In this document: piece by piece, positions 54,867-63,141 of the stretch | How positions within the stretch are numbered: the stretch's first letter is position 1 | Layout: each line of letters opens with the position of its first letter | Made by a program: the position numbers and the translations under genes | Notes under the pieces: generated by a model | What the model was told of the DNA's origin: nothing | The model's input: only the letters and a program-made list of their open reading frames with translations | Database searches by the model: none | Assembly (NCBI GenBank): GCA_016712505.1 | Contig: JADJQY010000040.1 | Coordinates: 1-64,000 of the forward strand | Source: Candidatus Eiseniibacteriota bacterium | GTDB lineage: Bacteria > Eisenbacteria > RBG-16-71-46 > CAIMUX01 | Direction: 5' to 3' | Length of the DNA stretch: 64,000 nt

Positions 54867-55322
54867 GTGCCACTGCTGTCCGAGCGACGTGCCGCCCGCC
54901 CCCCGCGCTCCGAATCGACGCGGCTCTTCCGCTTCGCCCTCGTAGGTTTGAGTGGGGCGGTGGTCGACTTCGGTCTGCTCAACCTCCTTCACGCCGGATT
55001 TCACCTACCGCTCGCTCCGAGCAACGTCCTCGCGGTCTCGGCCGCAATCCTGAACAACTTCCATTGGAACCGCAGGTGGACCTTCGCCGACTCCGACCCC
55101 ACGCGGGCCGGGCGTCAATTGATGCGCTTCGTCCTGGTCAGCCTCGGCGGCCTGGCGATCAACACCGTCGTTCTCCTGGCCGCGCATCGCGCGTTCCTCC
55201 AGATCGACCCCGACTGGCTGCGGACCAACCTGGCCAAGGCGGTCGCGGTGATCGTCGCACTGGGGTGGAACTTCACCCTCAACCGCGCCTGGACGTTTCG
55301 CGCCTCAGGCGAGTCGCGCTGA
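54867..55322 (+). CDS. GtrA-like membrane protein
   Basis: 151 residues, GTG 54867 directly after the TAG of the glycosyltransferase gene. Four hydrophobic segments in the GtrA pattern: FALVGLSGAVVDFGLLNLLH, SNVLAVSAAILNNFHWNRRW, RFVLVSLGGLAINTVVLL and NLAKAVAVIVALGWNFTLNR, with the family's WTF after NRRW and NRAW. GtrA-like proteins are thought to flip or handle polyprenyl-linked sugars. Coupling to the GT-C enzyme is a common arrangement. Confidence 0.9.
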   Translation: MPLLSERRAARPPRSESTRLFRFALVGLSGAVVDFGLLNLLHAGFHLPLAPSNVLAVSAAILNNFHWNRRWTFADSDPTRAGRQLMRFVLVSLGGLAINTVVLLAAHRAFLQIDPDWLRTNLAKAVAVIVALGWNFTLNRAWTFRASGESR

Positions 55323-55456
55323 TCGCCTCGGTCGGACCGATGCGACCGCCTGGGAGCGTTGCCTCTCCGACGTTGCGGGCAGTGCGCGCGCTCCCGTACG
55401 CTTTGCTCCGCCGAACGGAACCGACCGCTCCGCCGCCACCGATAGAGGAGATCTAC

Positions 55457-55927
55457 ATGACGACCGATCATCGCCCGCGCCTCTCCGTCACGGGCTTCCC
55501 GGCGGTTCGCCTTCCGGAGCACCCCTCGCTCCTCACCCAGTCCGCCGGGATCGCCGCGATCCTGCTCCTCTCTTCCTGCGGGGGCTCCGGAGACAAGACG
55601 GTCGATCCGCCCGCCAATGTGCCGACCTGGACCGCGGACATCCAGCCGATCCTGGCCGCGCGGTGCGCGCCGTGTCACACCGTCCCGTCGCAGAACGGAG
55701 CCCCCGGCTTCTTCCGACTCGATCGCTTCAACCGCGCCGAGGCGGGAGGCACCCACGACGGCGCCTTCGAGATGCGGGAGCGAATCAGGGTCCGCGCGGT
55801 GGACGAGCAGTCGATGCCGCCGGTGGGCGGCCCCATTCCGGCCAGCGAGCGGGAGCTGATCCGGGCCTGGGTCGAGGGGGGCGGCCCGCAGGCGCGACCG
55901 GGAGTTACCGGGACGCGAGGTTTCTGA
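55457..55927 (+). CDS. Lipoprotein with a c-type cytochrome-like motif
   Basis: 156 residues from ATG 55457 (GAGGAG upstream). The signal peptide has a lipobox (ILLLSSC). The mature part opens with WTADIQPILAARCAPCHT, where CAPCH is a CxxCH haem-binding motif and IQPIL..RC..CH resembles planctomycete-type cytochrome domains. A candidate axial Met lies in QSMPPVGGPIPASERELI. It probably carries electrons at the membrane. Its TGA shares a base with the ATG of the sirtuin gene, so they are co-translated although the functions look unrelated. Confidence 0.8.
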   Translation: MTTDHRPRLSVTGFPAVRLPEHPSLLTQSAGIAAILLLSSCGGSGDKTVDPPANVPTWTADIQPILAARCAPCHTVPSQNGAPGFFRLDRFNRAEAGGTHDGAFEMRERIRVRAVDEQSMPPVGGPIPASERELIRAWVEGGGPQARPGVTGTRGF

Positions 55928-56709
55928 TGAGCCACGGAATTCGCCGCGCGGCACAACTTCTCAGCGAGGCCAGGCGCGTAGTCTGCCTCACCGGCGCGGG
56001 TGCGAGCGCGGAGTCGGGCGTGCCGACCTTTCGCGACGCCCAGACCGGCCTCTACGCCAACCTCGATCCGATGGAACTGGCCTCGGCGCAAGCCTTCCGT
56101 CGCGACCCCGGCTTCGTCTGGCGCTGGTACATGCAGCGCTTCGGCCGGCTCCAGGACGTGATTCCCAATCAGGGGCACCTCGCCCTGGCGGAACTGGAGA
56201 CCTTCGTCCCGAGCTTCCTCGTCGTGACCCAGAACGTGGACGACCTGCACGAGCGGGCCGGAAGCATCGACGTCGTGCACCTGCACGGAAACATCGCGCG
56301 CTACCGGTGCCACGACTGCCGTCACCCCTACGAGCTCAGCGAGGCGGAGATCGCGGCGGAAGAGCCCCCGAACTGCCCGGACTGCGGCGATCTCATCCGC
56401 CCCGACGTGGTCTGGTTCGGCGAGGAACTCCCCCCCGAGCTGCTCGCGCGGGCGCGCCAGGCAGCAACCGACTGTCAGGTGATGCTCGTGGTCGGGACCA
56501 GCGGCTCCGTCTACCCGGCCGCTGACATCCCGTACTGGGCAAAAACTTCCGGCGCCACGGTGATCGACGTCAACCCCGAGGCGACACCGATCTCCCGCAT
56601 GGCCGACCTCTTCTTGCGCGGCCCGAGCGGCGAGATCCTCCCCGAGATCCTGGATGCGCTGGAGCTCTTCCGACCCGGCGAGGTCGACGACGGGGACGAC
56701 GACTACTAG
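55927..56709 (+). CDS. cobB: NAD-dependent deacylase, sirtuin family (class III type)
   Basis: 260 residues. GAGASAESGVPTFRD (residues 23-37), TQNVDDLHERAG (101-112) and HLHG with catalytic His120 are the NAD and active-site motifs; a Cys4 zinc site is at Cys128, Cys131, Cys150 and Cys153. Tyr68-x-x-Arg71 (WYMQRFGRL) matches the Y..R pair of class III sirtuins that remove succinyl or malonyl groups as well as acetyl. It acts on lysines of cytoplasmic proteins. The C-terminus ends in an acidic tail (EVDDGDDDY). Confidence 0.93.
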   Translation: MSHGIRRAAQLLSEARRVVCLTGAGASAESGVPTFRDAQTGLYANLDPMELASAQAFRRDPGFVWRWYMQRFGRLQDVIPNQGHLALAELETFVPSFLVVTQNVDDLHERAGSIDVVHLHGNIARYRCHDCRHPYELSEAEIAAEEPPNCPDCGDLIRPDVVWFGEELPPELLARARQAATDCQVMLVVGTSGSVYPAADIPYWAKTSGATVIDVNPEATPISRMADLFLRGPSGEILPEILDALELFRPGEVDDGDDDY

Positions 56710-56804
56710 CGGCGATTGCCTCCGGCGAGCCGCCCCAAGCGGCCGCGCCGCGAGGAGACTGCTCCCCGCGGCGCCGGCCACGCGATCCGATCTTCATCTC
56801 CCGA

Positions 56805-57785
56805 TCACGGTGCGGTCGACTCTTCCTCCTCGCCCGGAAAGTCGTACAGCGCGGTCGAGAGGTACCGCTCGCCGTGGCTGGCCAGCACGGCCACGATCAG
56901 CTTTCCCGCGTTCTCCGGCCGCCTGGCGATCTCGAACGCGGCGTGCGCCACCCCACCGGAGGAGATTCCGACCATCAAACCATCCTCGCGGCAGAGCCGG
57001 CGCCCCATCTCCATCGACTGATCGTTCGAGACCTGGAAGATCTCGTCGACGATGGCCAGGTTCAACACCTCCGGCACGAAACCGGCGCCGATCCCCTGGA
57101 TCTTGTGCGGGCCGGGCTTCAGCTCCTCACCCGCGCGCTTCTGGGTGAGGACCGGTGAGTGCACCGGCTCGACCGCCACCGACTTCAGCCCCGGCTTCTT
57201 CGCCTTGAGCACCTCGCTGCAGCCGGTGATCGTGCCGCCGGTCCCGACCCCCGCGACGAAGATGTCGACCTTGCCGTCGGTGTCATCCCAGATCTCGGGT
57301 CCGGTGGTCTTGCGGTGAATCTCCGGATTCGCCGGGTTGACGAACTGCCCGATGACGATCGAGTTCGGCATCTCCTGGTGCAGCTCATCGGCGCGGGCGA
57401 TCGCCCCCTTCATGCCCTTCGTCCCCTCGGTCAGCACCAACTTCGCGCCCAGCGCCTTCAACACCTTGCGCCGCTCGACCGACATCGTCTCCGGCATGGT
57501 GAGGATGAGTGGAATCTTCTTCGCCGCGCAGACGAAGGCCAGTCCGATCCCGGTGTTGCCCGAGGTCGGTTCGATGATCGTGGTTCCCGGTTTGATCACC
57601 CCGGTGGCGATCGCATCGGTGACCATGGCCAAGCCGATCCGATCCTTCACGCTCGACATCGGGTTGAACGACTCGAGCTTGAAGGCCACGTCCGCCTTGA
57701 GCCCCAACGCCCCCGCCAGGTGCGGGGCGCGCACCAGGGGCGTCCGCCCGATGGTGTCGACGATGCTGTCGTAGATCCGTCCCAT
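56805..57785 (-). CDS. cysK: Cysteine synthase (O-acetylserine sulfhydrylase)
   Basis: 326 residues; ATG 57785 is chosen over the adjacent GTG because GGAGGAGTG lies just before it. PLP lysine Lys47 in NPMSSVKDR, substrate loop PTSGNTGIG, phosphate-binding GVGTGGTITG and VGISSGG near the C-terminus are all intact. It makes cysteine from O-acetylserine and sulfide in the cytoplasm. It lies about 100 bp downstream of the serine acetyltransferase gene on the same strand, so the two consecutive cysteine-pathway enzymes are encoded together. Confidence 0.95.
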   Translation of the reverse strand: MGRIYDSIVDTIGRTPLVRAPHLAGALGLKADVAFKLESFNPMSSVKDRIGLAMVTDAIATGVIKPGTTIIEPTSGNTGIGLAFVCAAKKIPLILTMPETMSVERRKVLKALGAKLVLTEGTKGMKGAIARADELHQEMPNSIVIGQFVNPANPEIHRKTTGPEIWDDTDGKVDIFVAGVGTGGTITGCSEVLKAKKPGLKSVAVEPVHSPVLTQKRAGEELKPGPHKIQGIGAGFVPEVLNLAIVDEIFQVSNDQSMEMGRRLCREDGLMVGISSGGVAHAAFEIARRPENAGKLIVAVLASHGERYLSTALYDFPGEEEESTAP

Positions 57786-57884
57786 CACTCCTCCTCGTTC
57801 CGGTTGATCCCTCTGTCATCTTCACTTTGGGTTGAGAGTCGGACCGGCGATCGCGAATGCCGCGCGTCTCGTCGTCCGAGTGTC

Positions 57885-58958
57885 CTAGATCCCCTCGCCA
57901 TGCCCCAGGAAGGCATCGAGGATCTTGGTCTGCTTCGCCTTGCTCGTCCGGGTGTTGAGCACCTTCTCCCCGGCCGGAACCGATTCGATCACCCAGGTAT
58001 TGCCGCCGATCACCGCTCCGGCGCCGATCACGGTGTCGCCGCCCAGGATGGTCGCGCCCGCGTAGACGACCACATTGTCCCGCAAGGTCGGGTGTCGCTT
58101 GAAGCCGCGAATCAATCGACCGCGCGCATCCTTCGGGAAGGAGAGGGCGCCCAGAGTCACCCCCTGGTACACCTTCACGTTGTTCCCGATATCGGTCGTC
58201 TCACCGATGACCACTCCGGTGCCATGATCGATGAAGAACGACCCCCCGATTCGAGCCCCAGGGTGGATGTCGATCCCGGTCTTCGAATGCGCGTACTCGG
58301 TCATGATGCGGGCCAGGAGAGGCACGCCGATTTCCCACAGCTCATGGGCGATCCGCTGGATGGTGATCGCCTCGAAGCCCGGATAGGAGAAGATGATCTC
58401 GGCATAGCTCCGCGCCGCCGGATCGCCGTCCATCGCCGCCACCATGTCGAGCACCAGCAGCCGGCGCACTTCGGGAAGTCGGGCGAAGAACCGCTCCACC
58501 GCCTCCTCCGCCCGCTGCGCGATCGCGTCGCCGTCGCGACGACGCAGCCCCTCGCTCCCGTCCGGATCCGGTCTCCCCGTCGTCCCTTCCGTCGCCCGCC
58601 GACCATCCGGGCCGTGGCCGTGCGAGACGTCGTCGTGCGCGTGATCATCGCTCGATGGGTCCTCGTGCGCGTCGTCGAACTGGTAGGCCAGGTAGACCTG
58701 GGCATAGAGATCGGCCGCGATGTCGTCGAGCAACGCCCCCACGTGGTACTCGACGTTCTCTCGGGTCAGGTGCTGCACGCCGTAGTAGCCAGGATAGAGC
58801 ACGGCGAAAAGCTGTTCGAGGATCCGCACCGTGGCCGAGCGCGACGGCAGCTTCCGCGCCGGGTCGAGGTGGTACGCCGGCGCGCCCAAAGACCCGTAGG
58901 TCTGGACCACTTCCTGGGTAAGAGACCGGAGCCGGTCCGAGAACGGATGTCTTCGCAT
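57885..58958 (-). CDS. cysE: Serine acetyltransferase with His/Asp-rich insertion
   Basis: 357 residues from ATG 58958 (GGAGGG ten bases upstream). Makes O-acetylserine from serine and acetyl-CoA. The N-terminal helical domain (residues 1-225) is followed by the left-handed beta-helix with GIDIHPGARIGGSFFIDHGT, VVIGETTDIGNNVKVYQGVT and the end loop LGALSFPKDARGRLIRGFKR, including the catalytic His of the DHGT motif. Unusual is a low-complexity insertion at about 95-145 rich in His, Asp and Gly (DDAHED, DDHAHDDVSHGHG), absent from standard enzymes, possibly metal-binding. It runs in the same direction as cysK. Confidence 0.92.
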   Translation of the reverse strand: MRRHPFSDRLRSLTQEVVQTYGSLGAPAYHLDPARKLPSRSATVRILEQLFAVLYPGYYGVQHLTRENVEYHVGALLDDIAADLYAQVYLAYQFDDAHEDPSSDDHAHDDVSHGHGPDGRRATEGTTGRPDPDGSEGLRRRDGDAIAQRAEEAVERFFARLPEVRRLLVLDMVAAMDGDPAARSYAEIIFSYPGFEAITIQRIAHELWEIGVPLLARIMTEYAHSKTGIDIHPGARIGGSFFIDHGTGVVIGETTDIGNNVKVYQGVTLGALSFPKDARGRLIRGFKRHPTLRDNVVVYAGATILGGDTVIGAGAVIGGNTWVIESVPAGEKVLNTRTSKAKQTKILDAFLGHGEGI

Positions 58959-59164
58959 CGTCTTCACTCCCTCCTGGAGGACCCCACTAGTATCGGCCGC
59001 CCGGGCCAAACGATGAAGTGCGGAGGGGAGCGAATCCAAGTTGGGAGCGGGACCGCGCGCCGCGCGAGCGCTCATCCGTGCAACTCCCGCATCGAGATGC
59101 ACGATTTGCGGGATTCGTCTCCGCAGAACCGGGGCGTGATCCCGGTGATGGCCTGGCCCGCCGG

Positions 59165-61252
59165 TCACTCAACCCCTGAAGGAAGGAGAAGCACGGTAGC
59201 TCCCCCCCGCCGACCACTGCCCTCCACGACTGCACGGTACCAACCGGCGACGGAAGGCCGCCCTCTGTCGTCCCTTCCGTCCCAGTCCCACGAGGTCGCG
59301 CCCAGAATCCGCGCCGTACGCACGGTGCGTCCCGCCACGTCGATCAGGCGAATCTGGACGTCCGGATGCTCCAGGCCGCCTGCCGACTCGGCCACCCAGG
59401 TGATACGCGTCCCGGCCGCCACCGGATTCGGCACGACCGAGACCCGCCAACCGGGCTCCGCGATCGGCGTCGCCTCGACCTCTGCTACCGGATCGAGCCC
59501 CGGACCGTAGGCAGGCGGCGTGCGGCCACGCTCGTACGCCCCCAAGTCGGGCGCGTTGCCGAGCCATCCATCATTGAGATTCGGGAGCGGCGTCCCCGCG
59601 TCCACCGCGAGCGCCTCGGCAACCAGTCCCACGTCCTGCGCCCCCGGAGGGTACGGCGGGAAGAAGGTCGGGGCGCCGAGGTAGGGGCCCAACTGCGGCT
59701 CGGGAGCCGAGACGAACACCGAGTGATCGAGTAAGACCCCGTGCTGTTCGAATCCGGTCCCGGCCTGAAAGGCTGCCAGCGTCGGATAGCTCACGTTGTT
59801 GAACCGGGCGAACCGATTCGCGACCGCCTGGTACCAGCCGGTGTAGTCCAGGTCGGAGGTCAGACCGCGGGTGTCGAGGCAGATCGGTTGACCACTCTCG
59901 TTGGTCTGACTGCCGCCCAGGATCAGGTTGTTGCGCAGGATCACCTTTCGCCACTCCCCACCTCCCCACCCGCGCGGATCGGCGCCGATCAGGGTGTTAT
60001 GCGCCACGATCATCCCGGTCGGAAAGCCGTGGAACTTGAGCGGCTTGAGCTGCCAGTTGTAGACCACATTGCGCAGGATGTAGATCGGTCCGCCGTAGAC
60101 CGGCTGGCAGCTGAATCCGACCAGCACGTTGGTGAATCGGTTGTCGAAGCAGCGGATGTTGTGGCGCGACGCGTCGAACTCGATTCCATCGTCGGTACAG
60201 TCGTACACCTCGTTGCCGTAGACATCGCAGTTCGAGGTGACCACCCCGTCCCGGTCCCCACCCAGCATGATGCCGTCGTAGACGCCGTGGATCCGGTTGT
60301 GACGCACCACGTGCCCGGTGCCGATCAGGATCAGCGCGTAGTGATCTTCGTTGCGCCCCTCCGCCCAGTCGAGCGGGCCGACGATCTCGCAATCGGAGAC
60401 CACGATGTTCTCGTGCGCCGCCTCGCGAAAATCGAGCCCGAACATCTCGCGTCCGGAGCGGACCGAGAAGTCGACCCGCAGGTTGCTGAAGGTCAGGTTT
60501 CGCGTTCCACTCCCCAGCACGCACCGGGATCCCGGGTTGCGCAGGGTGAGGTTGCGGAACATCACGTCGTGGGTCCCCTGCAGTTCGATGAGGCTGTAGG
60601 GAAGACTCTGCCCGTCGATGATGGTCGCATCCCGGTCGACGCCGCTCCAGACGATCGGCGCCCCCTCGGTTCCCGAGGAGAGGAGATCCAGCGAGTCGGC
60701 ATAAACGCCGGATGCCAGCAGAATCAGGTCGCCCGGCTGAGCAGCGGCATCCGCCGCCGGAATCCCACGGAATGGATCGCCCGGACTCCCGCTCCCGCCG
60801 CCCGAGCCCGGAATCACGTGTAAGGTGCGCGTCGGGTTGGCCAGCCCCGGCCAAGCCCTCGTGGAAACGACCAGCGTGGTGTCGAGCGCTCCGCCATCCG
60901 CGTCGCTCAAGATCAACTGGACCTCGTGCAGTCGCGCCGGCTCCAGATCGAAGAGGCTTCCCGCGAGCAGATTCCCCGGATCGATCTGGTGGGAGTTGTA
61001 GAACCCCGGCTCCACCCGAAGCAGCGGTTGTCCTGTTCGCCAGGCTCCGGACGGCAGCGCGCGGAATCGGGTGGTCACGACGCAGTTCTGGTTCTGATCT
61101 CCCTCGATCGACCACTCGATGCCGGTCGAGACCTGCGTGGCCTCCAGGCGGATCTCCCCCGGTACCGTCCCATTCTGCCCAAGCGCCGCGCTTGCGAGGA
61201 GCGCCGCCAGCAGCGCCCCCGCAGCCCTGGCCACGAGCGAGGCGGGCCTCAC
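59165..61252 (-). CDS. Secreted parallel beta-helix protein with FlgD-like tail
   Basis: 695 residues from GTG 61252, which overlaps the stop of the arsM remnant (GTGA) and gives signal peptide RAAGALLAALLASAALGQ. A fibronectin-like N-terminal part (EWSIEGDQNQNCVVTTRFRA) precedes a right-handed beta-helix: DPFRGIPAADAAAQPGDLIL, TEGAPIVWSGVDRDATIIDG, DVMFRNLTLRNPGSRCVLGS, NIVVSDCEIVGPLDW. A FlgD/T9SS-like tail follows (VQIRLIDVAGRTVRTARIL, AGWYRAVVEG). Such beta-helices are often polysaccharide-binding or lyase scaffolds, but no catalytic residues can be assigned. Confidence 0.82.
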   Translation of the reverse strand: MRPASLVARAAGALLAALLASAALGQNGTVPGEIRLEATQVSTGIEWSIEGDQNQNCVVTTRFRALPSGAWRTGQPLLRVEPGFYNSHQIDPGNLLAGSLFDLEPARLHEVQLILSDADGGALDTTLVVSTRAWPGLANPTRTLHVIPGSGGGSGSPGDPFRGIPAADAAAQPGDLILLASGVYADSLDLLSSGTEGAPIVWSGVDRDATIIDGQSLPYSLIELQGTHDVMFRNLTLRNPGSRCVLGSGTRNLTFSNLRVDFSVRSGREMFGLDFREAAHENIVVSDCEIVGPLDWAEGRNEDHYALILIGTGHVVRHNRIHGVYDGIMLGGDRDGVVTSNCDVYGNEVYDCTDDGIEFDASRHNIRCFDNRFTNVLVGFSCQPVYGGPIYILRNVVYNWQLKPLKFHGFPTGMIVAHNTLIGADPRGWGGGEWRKVILRNNLILGGSQTNESGQPICLDTRGLTSDLDYTGWYQAVANRFARFNNVSYPTLAAFQAGTGFEQHGVLLDHSVFVSAPEPQLGPYLGAPTFFPPYPPGAQDVGLVAEALAVDAGTPLPNLNDGWLGNAPDLGAYERGRTPPAYGPGLDPVAEVEATPIAEPGWRVSVVPNPVAAGTRITWVAESAGGLEHPDVQIRLIDVAGRTVRTARILGATSWDWDGRDDRGRPSVAGWYRAVVEGSGRRGGATVLLLPSGVE

Positions 61253-61627
61253 CGCTTGACCGCGCGCACCTTGACCGAGATGACCATGGCGAACGCCTGG
61301 CGCTCCGCACTGCCTTCGCTTCCGCACCGCGTCGGAAAGCGCGCCCTGCAGCACCAGGTCACTCACCATCAGGCGGCCTCCCGGTCGCAGCGTGCGGTAC
61401 GCCTCGCGGAACACCTGCGGCTTGTCGGGCGAGAGGTTCACCACGCAGTTCGAGATGATCACGTCGACCGTTCCGTCGGCCACCGGCAGGTGCTCGATCT
61501 CTCCCAGCCGGAACTCCACCGTGGTTGCGTCGATCTTCCGGGCGTTCGCGCGCGCCCGCTCGAGCATCGACGCGGTCATGTCGACTCCGATCACATGTCC
61601 GGTCGGGCCAACCGCCCGCGCCGCCCC
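61249..61627 (-). pseudogene. arsM: Truncated arsM remnant
   Basis: It reads ARAVGPTGHVIGVDMTASML through LMVSDLVLQGALSDAVRK, nearly identical to the complete arsM at the right edge, then jumps to GSAERQAFAMVISVKVRAVK and the same stop. The 5' third of the gene is missing (breakpoint about 61627) and about 140 bp inside are deleted (junction about 61310). The first (LGLGCG) and third (VGCISG) conserved cysteines are gone and only SNCVVNLSP remains, so arsenite methylation is impossible. Its end still overlaps the start of a secreted-protein gene. Confidence 0.85.
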
Positions 61628-61791
61628 GAGCCCGCGGAATGGGCGGGAGGACGCTGCGTGCACTGTTGTCGCACGAGCTCATACGGCACCTGAGTACCGA
61701 CGGCAAACGCCCACGCCGTGTGCTCGAGCCCAGTGGCGTCCCGATCGGCCCACGAACCACGAGGCCCGCCCCGGCCGCGCTGCCTTGCGAG

Positions 61792-62997
61792 CTAACGGTC
61801 CGCAACGTTCGCACCATACCGCGCCTTGACCCGCCCCCAGGTCATCGGCGTGATGGCCGGTGGATTGTCCTCGCACTCCGCGCCGTAGGCACCCACGATC
61901 TCCGTGCACGATCCGGTGTCGCTGCCCCGATTCTCCGGCAACAACGGTGACGTCGTCGTCACCCCGTAACGCCCACCATCGAGGTCGCAGAACTTCGGGT
62001 CGTCCCAGATTTCTTCCGCGCTGCCGTCGGGCTCGAGTCCACAGAGGCCGGACCACTGATCGCGGTGTGCGTACGGCCCCTCCGGCCAACCACGGTTGCG
62101 CCAGAACGCATTGCAGCGGCAAATCACGCGGCCGGTCGACCCGTTCTCTAGCATGCCATAGCCATCGTTGTCCGCCATGACATTGGCGTATACTCTCGCG
62201 CCCGCGGCAACGACGTAGAGCGCACTGAGACCGCCGCGATTGCGTACGATCGTGTTTCCGAACACTTCTGCGGCACCGACAATCGTCGCCGCAGAGCCGT
62301 TCGGCGCCTCGTTGCCGACGAAAGTGCAGCCGCTGATGCTCGCCGAACCACCGCCCGTGACGTTCAACCAAAGTCCGCCGCCTCCACCACCGTAGTCGTC
62401 CGGCTCACCTCCAGTGGTTGTACGATTACCCGCGAAGAGCGTTCCTAGTATCGACACTGCTCGGCAAGCAGTGACGCTCAGCCCGCCACCATTGACACCC
62501 CACGTGTTGTTGTTGTCGAGAAACTGGCACGCTTCGATCACTACTGTGTCACACAAAACAATGGATGTACTCCGTCCGCCACGGCTGCACACCACGTTGT
62601 ACATGCGGACTTCGGCCAAACCACTCAGGGAAAGCAACCCAATGTTCGGCGCTCCGCCATCCACCACTAGCGCCTCCAACAGTAACCGACCCAGTCCGTC
62701 GCCTCGGCAGTGCAAGCCCCTGGCAAGCACAACGCTGCCTTCATCGCCATCACCGATGATAGCGAGAGCTACACCTGCCGGCACCTGCACATGGGTATCA
62801 GCGTAGTGCCCCGGCGCTACGAGAATGGAATCGCCGCTCGCGGCGGCAAGCGCCGCCGCCGCCACCGAAGTGAAGTCCCCCGAACCATCCAATGCCACGC
62901 GAAGCACCGCGCCGCGGGCGGGGGGCTGGAAGCCCAGCCCCACCGCGAGCAGCGCAACGATCGCGGGCAGCAAACGCCGTCCGCGCGCGTGGATCAT
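61792..62997 (-). CDS. Secreted beta-helix protein with WGRVKARY C-terminal tail
   Basis: 401 residues from ATG 62997, which overlaps the stop of a decayed upstream gene (ATGA). Signal peptide RRLLPAIVALLAVGLGFQPPARG. The beta-helix begins DGSGDFTSVAAAALAAASGD, the same opening as the three units in 14073-18525, and has many Gly/Asn turns (GGGLSVTACRAVSILGTLFA, SISGCTFVGNEAPNGSA). It ends PPAITPMTWGRVKARYGANV plus ADR, so the WGxxKxxY tail is followed by a few extra residues. Its middle part is somewhat less GC-rich than its neighbours, a possible sign of transfer. Confidence 0.8.
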   Translation of the reverse strand: MIHARGRRLLPAIVALLAVGLGFQPPARGAVLRVALDGSGDFTSVAAAALAAASGDSILVAPGHYADTHVQVPAGVALAIIGDGDEGSVVLARGLHCRGDGLGRLLLEALVVDGGAPNIGLLSLSGLAEVRMYNVVCSRGGRSTSIVLCDTVVIEACQFLDNNNTWGVNGGGLSVTACRAVSILGTLFAGNRTTTGGEPDDYGGGGGGLWLNVTGGGSASISGCTFVGNEAPNGSAATIVGAAEVFGNTIVRNRGGLSALYVVAAGARVYANVMADNDGYGMLENGSTGRVICRCNAFWRNRGWPEGPYAHRDQWSGLCGLEPDGSAEEIWDDPKFCDLDGGRYGVTTTSPLLPENRGSDTGSCTEIVGAYGAECEDNPPAITPMTWGRVKARYGANVADR

Positions 62998-63141
62998 CTG
63001 ACGATCACCGTAGCAGCCGTCAGCACCTTGCCAGGGACAGACAGCCGGTAGTAGTAGACACCGGATGGCACGCACCGCGCTGGCGAGGAGTGCGGTGAGC
63101 GAAGGTCCCGGAGCACAGGCTCCGGGTGAGACCGGCCTCAC
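62994..63141 (-). pseudogene. Remnant of a secreted-protein gene: start and C-terminal tail only
   Basis: GTG 63141 overlaps the arsM stop (GTGA) and begins RPVSPGACAPGPSLTALLAS, resembling the signal peptide of 59165-61252 (RPASLVARAAGALLAALLAS). After about 75 bp the sequence switches frame to PSGVYYYRLSVPGKVLTAAT and VIVR, a typical FlgD-like tail, and stops at 62994. Everything between has been deleted. No functional product is expected. Confidence 0.7.
63107..63126 (-). terminator. Hairpin just downstream of arsM
   Basis: CCCGGAGC (63107-63114) and GCTCCGGG (63119-63126) form a perfect 8-bp stem with a 4-nt loop, 12 bp past the arsM stop. No T tract follows; the hairpin sits in the decayed gene and may be accidental. 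Confidence 0.4.

Noticed and set aside
61253..61663. Reading the arsM-like segment and the beta-helix as one fusion protein from 61663
   Set aside because: The arsM remnant is in this frame only to its internal deletion; past that point the natural frame ends at the TGA overlapping GTG 61252, where a signal peptide begins. A cytoplasmic enzyme fused before a signal peptide makes no sense.
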